From Planctomycetota bacterium (lineage in GTDB: Bacteria > Planctomycetota > Brocadiia > SM23-32), in contig JAGXLK010000160.1 of assembly GCA_018334735.1 (NCBI GenBank), forward strand, positions 1-6,225: a stretch of 6,225 bases of DNA, in the 5' to 3' direction. Both the position numbers and the translations under genes were made by a program. Of this stretch, positions 1 to 5,629 are shown one piece after another (position 1 is the first letter of the stretch; the number at the start of each line of letters is the position of its first letter). Below the pieces are notes generated by a model. The model made no database searches. It was not told where the DNA came from and was given only the letters and a program-made list of their open reading frames with translations.

Positions 1-1272
1 CGGTGTGCGGAATTGACCCTTTTCGGGGGCCTTGAGTGCTACGAGTCTTCCCCTATCCCACAGAGCCCATGCAAGCTCGCCCAGCGGACGCCTTCGCGGG
101 TGCTTGTGGGGAATTCTGTACCCGGTAAAAGCGACGCCTACGCGGTCATCTGGAAGCTCAATCATTCCACATCCCATGGTTACTCCACCACTGTCAAAAG
201 AATCTCTCGGCCCGGGTTCCAGGACTTCGTTATCCGGGGAAAAACTCCAAATTATGCCATCAGGACTCGCAGCCAGGTGGACATGGAAGTGGTCTTTGGC
301 AACACACCATCGCCAGGGGAACATCAGATGGTAATCCTCTGTCCCGGGATAAACGGTTTTAGCGTTTCCGTACCAGAGATCGGCCGGGCCGACATTTCCG
401 CCTGGCCAGATGAGAGGGTCCGGAAGGGGAAAATGATGAAAATCGTTGCTCGCAGAACGCCCGATTGAGCGCTTCCCCATAATCCACATACGCAGATATG
501 CTACGTACTGGCCAAGCTGAGAATCATAATAGGCAATGTTCTGGGTATCACTTGTTTGAATGGAGAGAGGATCGGAGATGGGTGACCAGAATATACCATC
601 GGGAGAGACTGCTCCGCACACAGCGTAATGGGCCTGATGCGTAACACTGAAGGGGTCGATGTCGCCGTCAAGTTCGTGTTTATAATGATCAAGCTGGTTT
701 TCCGAAAGCGATCCAAGATGGATAATTTTGAACCGCGTTTCAGCAGGTGCGCTGGGATCAACGAAAACACTTCCCCCATGAAATCCCCAGGGTGGGGCGG
801 ACGGGCCACCATATACGATGTTGTTTTCGCGATCTCCGGCAAACTGTACGGCGCCGAGATTGGGACGTGACCACTCGAAACCGTCATCGCTTTCCGCGTA
901 GCACAGAACATTGTGCTGATTTCCCTCCGCGGTTGAAATGCTTTCCGTGGGGGTAACTTCGTACCACAGGCGGTAACGCCCCTGATGCTTCATTACTGTC
1001 GATCCAGAAATCATGCCTTCCCACGGGGCCTCGCAGCGCAGGAAAGATTCTGATTTCCGTGCAGGTTGGGTTTCGAGGCAGATACCCCAGGGATTATCGG
1101 TTTCACACCAGTGTAACGGCGGCAAATCTTCCTCTCCCCAGAGACTCCAGGCTTCGCCGGTTTTGTCTTCCCACCGTGTACCACCGTGCTGGACGTATCG
1201 CCAGTCATGGAAAAATATGCGGTTGGATCTCAGGTTGAAAGGTTCAAACACTCCATGATACGGGGTGCGCAT
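1..1272 (-). CDS. Glycosidase-like five-bladed beta-propeller protein (3' end beyond window)
   Basis: Reading the minus strand from ATG at 1272, the frame stays open for 424 codons to the window edge, so the C-terminus is missing. A purine-rich AGAGG lies 8 bases before the ATG, supporting this start. The protein is rich in Trp, Tyr and Asp. It carries repeated blade-like motifs: SDDGFEWSRP (about 128-137), SPDGIFWS (223-230) and SPDGIIWS (336-343), plus APWEG (82-86) followed by GRYRLWYE (98-105). This pattern is typical of the GH32/43/62/68/130-like propeller glycosidases and their uncharacterised relatives in Planctomycetes and similar phyla. The N-terminus has no signal peptide or membrane segment, so the protein is probably cytoplasmic. 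It lies 127 bases downstream of the sulfatase-like gene on the same strand and is probably co-transcribed. Substrate and catalytic residues cannot be assigned; it could be a non-catalytic propeller. The fold-level call is moderately sure, the enzymatic role weak. Confidence 0.72.
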   Translation of the reverse strand, partial: MRTPYHGVFEPFNLRSNRIFFHDWRYVQHGGTRWEDKTGEAWSLWGEEDLPPLHWCETDNPWGICLETQPARKSESFLRCEAPWEGMISGSTVMKHQGRYRLWYEVTPTESISTAEGNQHNVLCYAESDDGFEWSRPNLGAVQFAGDRENNIVYGGPSAPPWGFHGGSVFVDPSAPAETRFKIIHLGSLSENQLDHYKHELDGDIDPFSVTHQAHYAVCGAVSPDGIFWSPISDPLSIQTSDTQNIAYYDSQLGQYVAYLRMWIMGKRSIGRSASNDFHHFPLPDPLIWPGGNVGPADLWYGNAKTVYPGTEDYHLMFPWRWCVAKDHFHVHLAASPDGIIWSFSPDNEVLEPGPRDSFDSGGVTMGCGMIELPDDRVGVAFTGYRIPHKHPRRRPLGELAWALWDRGRLVALKAPEKGQFRTP

Positions 1273-1399
1273 GACCGTTGCCTCTATTTAAAATCGCGGG
1301 CCGTTTCGCCAGTTGTTGGTCGCTCTCTGGAATTCGATGCTCCATACAGATAATTGTTTCCCGGGTTTGGCTCTTGGCGATAGTGAGTCTTTCTTCGTT

Positions 1400-2845
1400 T
1401 TATTCGCCCGTATACAGACGGCCGAAGTAAGCACTGTATCCTTCCGGACCGGGATAATCGTTCCAATACGCGATGTCAGTGGGCCATTCGGAAGCTCCAT
1501 GGCTTCGCAACCATTCAACGATTTGTGGGTGAGCGCCATGTGCCTCAAGTTCGTCGATTGCTTTTCGATGCATTTCTTCGACCAGATCGGGATGTTGATC
1601 GGAGACTTCTTCGAGCGAGCCAAGGGCAGTCAGCCGACAAAACTGCGGTTTTGCGGCCACTTCCAGATACCAGTTGCGGTCGAGGACGGTGAACAGGATC
1701 TTTTCGGCATCGCCGTCCCAGCCATCCGCTCGATTGCCGGCAATCGCCACATCACGCGGGCCGCCGGATCCCGCCTCTTCCAGTGCTAAAACATCATGAG
1801 AATCAAGGGCATCCGGAACCGGTCGATCCAACATTCCCATGACGGTGGCGTAGATGTCCTGGGGCTGAACGATGATACTGCTCTGACCGGTTGGCCCTTT
1901 CGGCTTCCTGATCATAAACGGGGTCCGGACTTCCTGTTCGCGAACGGGATATCCTTTGCCGAATCGACCTCTTTCGCCGACGTTGGTGCCGTGGTCTGCT
2001 GTGAACAAAACGGCGGTGTTTTCAGAGAGCCCGGTTTCATCAAGCGTGTCGAGGAACTGACCGACCCAGTGGTCGACCCAGCTCACTTTGGCAGCGTACT
2101 GGGCCGCCACATGATCTCGGGCTTCTGCCGGCAGATCTTCGTGATTGCGCAGCACAAACGACCGCGGATCAATTGTTCCATCGTAGCCTTCGCGTTGGTC
2201 GTATTTTTGCATGAATTCCGGGGGGGCATCCCACGGCTCGTGCGGATCGAAGCAGTCGACCCAGAGGAAAAAATTATCGCGGGAGGAGTTATCCTTCAGC
2301 CATTGGCTCGCTGTGAGAAAGAGACGTGCGCAATTCCAATCCTCGTGTTTTTCCCGTCCCCGGTTTGCCCGTGAATAGGTCAGAACCGTGCGGTTTTCCA
2401 TGACGTCAATATCTGCAAAATCGAAGAGGGGGTCTTGCTTCCAGTTACTGAGCCATTCACGGGAATCGTCGATCCACGGACGATCGACTTCCGCTCCGCG
2501 GACGGGAGTCCAGGCGTGGAAAGGCCAATCGAAATTATGACCACCGTTGACCAGATGGGGCGTATCGTGGATCAGCTGGGTGCACCACCCTGTTTTGCCC
2601 AGTTCTTCGACGAATGTTTTCCGGTCGTGGCGGAGCGGCATCCACGGATGGAACGGTTCACCGTATTGGCCCGTCATCACGTCGGTGCGGTGGGGGATTG
2701 TAGGATAACTGTGGACGAAGCTGAAATCGTAGACCATGGATTCTTTTGCGAGATTGTCTATATTAGGTGTCTCGATCCAATCGTTTCCGTAAGCCCCGAG
2801 GTAATCCCGGCGCAAGGTGTCGATGATAAGGACCACCACGTTCAT
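1400..2845 (-). CDS. Sulfatase-family (alkaline phosphatase superfamily) hydrolase with Thr at the formylglycine position
   Basis: This 481-residue protein has the layout of a type I sulfatase or related phosphodiesterase. It opens with a beta strand ending in D9-T10-L11-R12, the first metal-site loop. DPHEPW follows at 200-205, and ADHGTNVGERGRFGKG (283-298) supplies metal ligands D284 and H285 and the conserved K297. The nucleophile region, normally C/S-x-P-x-R followed by TG, reads T49-I-P-H-R53 and then T58-G59. The residue normally converted to formylglycine is therefore threonine, encoded by ACA. The start is firm: GGAGG lies 6 bases before ATG. There is no signal peptide, unlike many secreted sulfatases, so it probably acts in the cytoplasm on imported or intracellular sulfate or phosphate esters. 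The glycosidase-like propeller gene follows on the same strand. Family membership is well supported. True sulfatase activity is doubtful, and phosphoesterase or phosphodiesterase chemistry with a Thr nucleophile is an alternative. Confidence 0.92.
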   Translation of the reverse strand: MNVVVLIIDTLRRDYLGAYGNDWIETPNIDNLAKESMVYDFSFVHSYPTIPHRTDVMTGQYGEPFHPWMPLRHDRKTFVEELGKTGWCTQLIHDTPHLVNGGHNFDWPFHAWTPVRGAEVDRPWIDDSREWLSNWKQDPLFDFADIDVMENRTVLTYSRANRGREKHEDWNCARLFLTASQWLKDNSSRDNFFLWVDCFDPHEPWDAPPEFMQKYDQREGYDGTIDPRSFVLRNHEDLPAEARDHVAAQYAAKVSWVDHWVGQFLDTLDETGLSENTAVLFTADHGTNVGERGRFGKGYPVREQEVRTPFMIRKPKGPTGQSSIIVQPQDIYATVMGMLDRPVPDALDSHDVLALEEAGSGGPRDVAIAGNRADGWDGDAEKILFTVLDRNWYLEVAAKPQFCRLTALGSLEEVSDQHPDLVEEMHRKAIDELEAHGAHPQIVEWLRSHGASEWPTDIAYWNDYPGPEGYSAYFGRLYTGE

Positions 2846-2908
2846 TGTTTGCCTCCAGTAACTGGGGAAGCGGGATACAGAATGCGCACAAGCGCTAACA
2901 AGCCGTTA

Positions 2909-2937
2909 AGATTAGAAGGGTGGCAGGGGGATGTCAA
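2909..2937 (-). promoter_or_regulatory. Putative sigma70 promoter of the sulfatase/propeller unit
   Basis: On the minus strand a perfect -35 hexamer TTGACA (2937-2932) is followed after 17 bases by TAATCT (2914-2909). An overlapping TCTAAT (2916-2911) matches the -10 consensus better, at five of six, but leaves only a 15-base spacer. Either would start transcription roughly 55-60 bases before the sulfatase ATG at 2845. The promoter is predicted by consensus only. Confidence 0.5.
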
Positions 2938-2958
2938 GTCTCACCGTTTGGGAGCACG

Positions 2959-2987
2959 TTGACGCTCTGGCCTTATTCTTGTAGCAT
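2959..2987 (+). promoter_or_regulatory. Putative sigma70 promoter of the orphan receiver gene
   Basis: TTGACG (2959-2964, five of six matches) is separated by exactly 17 bases from TAGCAT (2982-2987, four of six). Transcription would begin near 2994, about 60 bases before the TTG start at 3054. It is back to back with the minus-strand promoter, with 21 bases between the two -35 hexamers, so one bound regulator could affect both directions (inference). Confidence 0.45.
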
Positions 2988-3039
2988 AAGTGGGTGTGGT
3001 AATTTTCGCTGGGGGCTGAAAAGCCTGTAGTTAGTGCTC

Positions 3040-3045
3040 AGGAGG
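3040..3045 (+). promoter_or_regulatory. Ribosome binding site that supports a TTG start
   Basis: A full AGGAGG lies 8 bases before TTG at 3054-3056. The receiver fold (strand VLLVDDD) starts only a few codons later and no ATG or GTG lies in a suitable place, so this site fixes TTG as the initiation codon. Confidence 0.85.
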
Positions 3046-3053
3046 TAAATATT

Positions 3054-3437
3054 TTGGCCGAAAAGAAAGTTTTACTGGTTGACGATGACGAAGAATTTGT
3101 GGAAGTCACAAAGATCTTGCTTGAGAACAACGATTACACTGTGGCAACCGCACACAGCGGCAAGGAGGTCCAGAAAACCACTCTTGAGGAGGAACCGGAC
3201 CTCGTCATTCTGGATGTGATGATGGAGACGGAGTCGGCGGGATTTGAAGCAGCGCGTCTGCTGAGGAGCGAGGAGGCGACAAAAGATATCCCTATCATTA
3301 TGCTGACGGCTGTAAACGAAAAGTATCCCTACGGTTTTGAGTCGAATGAAATATGGTTACCGGTGGATAAATTTTTTGAGAAACCCGTGGAACCCGACGA
3401 ATTGCTGCTCGAAGTTAAGAACAGCCTTTCAGAATGA
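3054..3437 (+). CDS. Stand-alone CheY-like response regulator receiver protein
   Basis: The product is a 127-residue single receiver domain with no output domain. The acidic pocket is D11-D12, the phosphoacceptor is D54 in LVILDVMM, the switch threonine is T85 in IIMLTAVN, and the conserved lysine is K110 in the EKP motif. All catalytic positions are present, so it should accept phosphate from a histidine kinase or phosphotransfer protein in the cytoplasm. With no DNA-binding or enzymatic domain it must act through protein contact, as CheY- or DivK-type proteins do, or as a phosphate relay. No kinase gene adjoins it on the same strand; the only kinase in the window is 2 kb away, on the opposite strand, with its own regulator. 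The segment before K110 (NEIWLPVDKFFEKP) is longer than in CheY and resembles a receiver subfamily I recall from anaerobic bacteria, but this is from memory only. Initiation is at TTG. The stop is TGA. Confidence 0.93.
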   Translation: MAEKKVLLVDDDEEFVEVTKILLENNDYTVATAHSGKEVQKTTLEEEPDLVILDVMMETESAGFEAARLLRSEEATKDIPIIMLTAVNEKYPYGFESNEIWLPVDKFFEKPVEPDELLLEVKNSLSE

Positions 3438-3472
3438 TATTTTAAGTTGTCACATTTTATGCGCCGTTTTTT

Positions 3473-3574
3473 TAGCCCGGATTTTTGGCTGAGAAGGGTT
3501 GTGAACGCTGTTCAATAAAGATTCCCCCCTTATTGGGCAACAATAGCTTCCAATTATCCGTAAAATCCGGGCTA
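3473..3574. repeat. 102-bp MITE-like element with perfect 13-bp terminal inverted repeats
   Basis: TAGCCCGGATTTT (3473-3485) and its exact reverse complement AAAATCCGGGCTA (3562-3574) bound a 76-base centre. Both outer ends are TA, so the TA pair could be a target duplication around 11-bp terminal repeats, as for IS630/Tc1-type miniature elements (inference). The centre can fold further: AAGGG (3494-3498) with CCCTT (3527-3531) around a TGAAC/GTTCA hairpin (3502-3514), then a small ATTG/CAAT hairpin (3532-3544). The element fills the gap between convergent genes, so the long stem may also block read-through from both sides. It is not a standard intrinsic terminator, because no T-run follows the stem in either direction; the T-run at 3467-3473 precedes it on the plus strand. 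Confidence 0.6.
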
Positions 3575-3585
3575 GCATATTCTGT

Positions 3586-4107
3586 TTATTCAGAGATGCT
3601 TTTCATTGCGTCGTAAAGTTTGTCATAGTTTGGTTCATCAGTAATTTCTTTGACAATTTCCTTGTAGCGCACTGTCAGTTTGTTGTCCACAAGAAAAACC
3701 GACCGTGCCAATAATCGTTTGTTCTTAATCAGCACCCCGTAAGCTGTGCCGAAAGACGCATCTCTGTGGTCGGAATAGGTTTCAACCTGGTCGACATTTT
3801 CGCGACCGCACCAGCGTTGCTGAGCGAAAGGCAAATCCATACTTATTACAAGAATACGCAAGGAAGGAATGAGGTCAGCCGCTTCTTCGTTAAATCGTTT
3901 TGCTTGAGTATCACACACGGGGGTATCGAGGCTCACCACAGAGGAGATAAGGTGGGGTTCGTTGTTCATGGAGGAGAAGGTAACGGAAGAAAGGTTACTG
4001 TCTGTGACAATAAAATCGGGGGCTTTATCGCCCACCCTGACACGGTTACCGATCAGGACAACTGGTTCTCCCCCCATACTAACTTCGACGCCACGATCAT
4101 TTTCCAT
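3586..4107 (-). CDS. tpx: Thiol peroxidase (Tpx-type atypical 2-Cys peroxiredoxin)
   Basis: This cytoplasmic peroxiredoxin reduces hydrogen peroxide and organic hydroperoxides using thioredoxin. From the start chosen here it has 173 residues, close to E. coli Tpx (168). VGDKAPDF lies near residue 25. The active site SLDTPVCDTQAKRFN holds peroxidatic Cys65 with Thr62. RWCG holds resolving Cys100, and ARSVFLVD holds the conserved Arg135. The two-cysteine spacing of about 35 residues is that of Tpx rather than AhpC or BCP. An upstream in-frame ATG at 4137 would add ten residues (MIYSSRSATD) but has no ribosome site. ATG 4107 has AGGAG at 4122-4118, so 4107 is preferred. The gene lies 54 bases downstream of the small zinc-ribbon-like gene on the same strand and probably shares its transcript. 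The stop is TAA. No regulator site for peroxide response was recognised. Confidence 0.93.
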   Translation of the reverse strand: MENDRGVEVSMGGEPVVLIGNRVRVGDKAPDFIVTDSNLSSVTFSSMNNEPHLISSVVSLDTPVCDTQAKRFNEEAADLIPSLRILVISMDLPFAQQRWCGRENVDQVETYSDHRDASFGTAYGVLIKNKRLLARSVFLVDNKLTVRYKEIVKEITDEPNYDKLYDAMKSISE

Positions 4108-4117
4108 GTCAGTTGCA

Positions 4118-4122
4118 CTCCT
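4118..4122 (-). promoter_or_regulatory. Ribosome binding site deciding the thiol peroxidase start
   Basis: On the minus strand AGGAG (4122-4118) lies 10 bases before ATG 4107. The alternative ATG at 4137 is preceded by A/C-rich sequence with no purine box, and this site falls inside that longer reading. The spacing is a little long but usable. Confidence 0.6.
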
Positions 4123-4161
4123 GGATGAATAAATCATTTTGTTTTCAGGTTTGTTGGGATT

Positions 4162-4380
4162 CTATTTGAGAATTCCTGTATGAATTGACATAGAGGATTC
4201 GTCTGGTTGCTCGTCTCCACCGAAACCATAGTCAGAGCGTGGCTCCTGATTCTCGAGTCTCACAGGATAGCGCGTGCCGCAAACGCAGCGAACGGTGGAC
4301 GAAGGGCAATCCGGGTCGATGGACCGTGTCATTTTTCGTCCGCATTCTTTACAGGTAACGGCAATATCGATGTTTTCCAT
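4162..4380 (-). CDS. Small Cys-rich zinc-ribbon-like protein, unknown function
   Basis: This protein of 72 residues has C10-x2-C13 (TCKECGRK) and, after 18 residues, C32-x-C34 (VRCVCGTRYPV). A fifth cysteine sits at 25. The arrangement resembles a compact zinc ribbon formed by two knuckles, one CxxC and one CxC. After residue 42 the sequence is acidic, glycine-rich and probably disordered (RSDYGFGGDEQPDESS). A GAGGA site 6 bases before the ATG supports the start; the stop is TAG. There is no signal peptide. It is followed at 54 bases by the thiol peroxidase gene, so a role in redox or metal homeostasis is possible, but this rests on position alone. I do not recognise a named family. The coding call rests on length, ribosome site and cysteine pattern. 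Confidence 0.8.
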   Translation of the reverse strand: MENIDIAVTCKECGRKMTRSIDPDCPSSTVRCVCGTRYPVRLENQEPRSDYGFGGDEQPDESSMSIHTGILK

Positions 4381-4560
4381 TGTCTTTCCTCACCAGCGGT
4401 TATATGAGTTAACACGGGCAAAAAATCTGTCTTGTTCTGTTTTTGATTGATCGATCTCTGTGCCCGGTCCTTTTAACAGTAACGAGTGCATTCTCATGTT
4501 TTTCACCGGTACTCTTCTGTTCTCTGAATTTCCATTTATTGTTTTATCAACACTCCTAGA
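4381..4560. other. Intergenic stretch without a recognised gene
   Basis: This AT-rich, T-rich stretch lies upstream of the minus-strand small zinc-ribbon gene and must hold its promoter if that gene has one here. A TATAAC (4404-4399, minus strand) is too close to the ribosome site to be convincing, and no good -35 accompanies it. A 6-bp inverted repeat CGGGCA (4415-4420) / TGCCCG (4461-4466) has a 40-base gap and is probably chance. No reading frame looks coding. Confidence 0.5.
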
Positions 4561-4883
4561 ATAACTTCACTGCAGGAAAGGGCAATAGGGGAGTCCCTGA
4601 TAATTGGGTTCGAAAAGCCTGAGTACTTTTCTCGAAGGTGTTCTTCCCGGCGGGTGTCGATGAGCGTTTATTGAAAAGGACAAAAAGTTGGAGCATCTGA
4701 TACGGGAAAACGGCGGGTTCGACTATTGGCGCAAAGGAGGCGGAAACAGTTCGGTTTATCTATCCGGGGGCGATTCATTTAGCCCGGCTGTCGAGTGAGA
4801 AACCCGCCGATGTGGCATCGATTGATGCAAGCAATATTGCCGCTCTGCGCGAGACTCCAGTGAATTATTTTGCCGTGACGTAG
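4561..4883 (+). pseudogene. Probable frame-disrupted 3' remnant of an unidentified gene
   Basis: No intact gene fits here, but protein-like segments follow one another on the plus strand in shifting frames: GESLIIGFEKPEYFS (about 4591-4635), KVFFPAGVDERLLK (about 4635-4676), EKDKKLEHLIRENGGFDYW (4673-4729), then from about 4734 a long tail including VRFIYPGAIHLARLSSEKPA (4749-4808) and ALRETPVNYFAVT, ending at TAG 4881-4883. The last frame is open from 4701 and has no start codon before its coding-like part. Reading the pieces in order gives about 105 residues of ordinary soluble-protein composition, as expected of a gene tail broken by two or three small indels. I do not recognise the family. 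Either a decayed gene or chance open frames is possible; the order and abutment of the segments favour decay. Confidence 0.4.
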
Positions 4884-4884
4884 C

Positions 4885-4901
4885 AAAGCTGCCTGCTTTT
4901 T
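4885..4901 (+). terminator. Weak hairpin with T-run after the gene remnant
   Basis: AAAGC (4885-4889), a five-base loop and GCTTT (4895-4899) are followed by TT. The stem is short and AT-rich. It sits immediately after the TAG at 4881, which suits an old terminator of the remnant gene. On the minus strand it lies downstream of the response regulator, but there it has no T-run after the stem. Confidence 0.25.
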
Positions 4902-4957
4902 AGAGGCACACAAAAGTGCTTGAAATATGCGGGTTAAGGGTTTTGGCACAACGGGGT

Positions 4958-5611
4958 TCAATCTTCCAGCGAAGTCAGTCCTTCTTTGATGGCATATTTG
5001 GTGAGCTGGGCAATGCTATCGACCCCGACTTTTTTCATGGTGTTACGGCGGTGGGTCTCAATGGTTTTTGGGCTGACATCCAGTTCATTTGCGATCTCCC
5101 GCGTGGTTCTGCCTTCGGCAAGCAATTGAAGCACTTCCCGTTCTCTGGGCGTTAGATCCACCGAAGTACTGATTTCATTTCTGGGGAGGTGCCGGAGATA
5201 ATCGTCCACGACCGTCCCCGCAATTTTTGGACTGAGATAAGTGCTACCCGAGAGGACTGTTCGGATGGCTTCAATCAGTTCCTCGAACGCGCAGTCCTTG
5301 AGCAAGTATCCAGAGGCACCTGCCTCCAGCATGCGTGCCACATATTCTCTGTCTTCATGCATGGAAAGCGCTATGACCCGCACGAGTTCTGAGTTTTCCC
5401 GAATTTTGCGGGTGGCTTCCACGCCATTCAGGTGGGGCATAGCCACATCCATAATAATAATATCGGGCATGATTTCGTCGGCAAGTTTAACGGCCTCCCG
5501 CCCATCCGATGCGGTATCGACCACTTGCATATCCGCCTGCTCATTGACGAGAGAGCTGAGTCCTTCCCGCATAATCAAATGATCATCCGCCAGAAGCACA
5601 CGTATGGCCAT
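4958..5611 (-). CDS. NarL/FixJ-family response regulator with LuxR-type HTH
   Basis: This two-domain cytoplasmic transcription regulator has 217 residues, the normal length for the family. The receiver domain (about 3-120) has acidic residues D9-D10, phosphoacceptor D55 (IIIMDVAMP), switch serine S83 and lysine K105 (YLLKD). A short linker leads to the LuxR-type helix-turn-helix (about 152-215), which has LTPREREVLQLLAEGRTTRE and the recognition helix region VSPKTIETHRRNTMKKVGV. Phosphorylation at D55 by the cognate kinase is expected to promote dimerisation and DNA binding. GGAGGGG just ahead of ATG 5611 supports the start. The histidine kinase gene ends only 18 bases upstream, so the two form an operon and a cognate pair. 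Target genes are not shown by the sequence. The stop is TGA. Confidence 0.96.
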   Translation of the reverse strand: MAIRVLLADDHLIMREGLSSLVNEQADMQVVDTASDGREAVKLADEIMPDIIIMDVAMPHLNGVEATRKIRENSELVRVIALSMHEDREYVARMLEAGASGYLLKDCAFEELIEAIRTVLSGSTYLSPKIAGTVVDDYLRHLPRNEISTSVDLTPREREVLQLLAEGRTTREIANELDVSPKTIETHRRNTMKKVGVDSIAQLTKYAIKEGLTSLED

Positions 5612-5629
5612 CTTCCCCTCCAGAGTATT

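Noticed and set aside
13..1258. Several open frames on both strands, such as 13-468 (+), 501-911 (-) and 628-870 (+)
   Set aside because: A single minus-strand frame runs unbroken from 1272 to the window edge with repeated propeller motifs, so these are shadows of that gene.
1313..2962. Long plus-strand open frames at 1313-1789, 1796-2374 and 2435-2962
   Set aside because: The first two lie wholly or mostly antisense to the sulfatase-like gene, and the third runs antisense to its 5' end and across its promoter. They have no ribosome sites or family motifs, and the minus-strand reading shows clear catalytic motifs.
3472..3492. TTAGCC/GGCTGA hairpin as an intrinsic terminator of the receiver gene
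   Set aside because: The stem includes a wobble pair, no T-run follows it, and the left arm pairs much better with 3562-3574.
4108..4137. Ten-residue N-terminal extension of the thiol peroxidase from ATG 4137
   Set aside because: It has no ribosome site, whereas ATG 4107 is preceded by AGGAG; the extra residues do not belong to the Tpx fold.
4778..4787. TTTAGCCCGG, identical to 3471-3480, as a second copy of the inverted-repeat element
   Set aside because: The match stops at ten bases, with no second arm nearby, and it lies within a coding-like frame; chance is the simpler explanation.
4904..4921. AGGCAC/GTGCTT hairpin downstream of the response regulator as its terminator
   Set aside because: The stem is short with one wobble pair and has no T-run on the minus strand.
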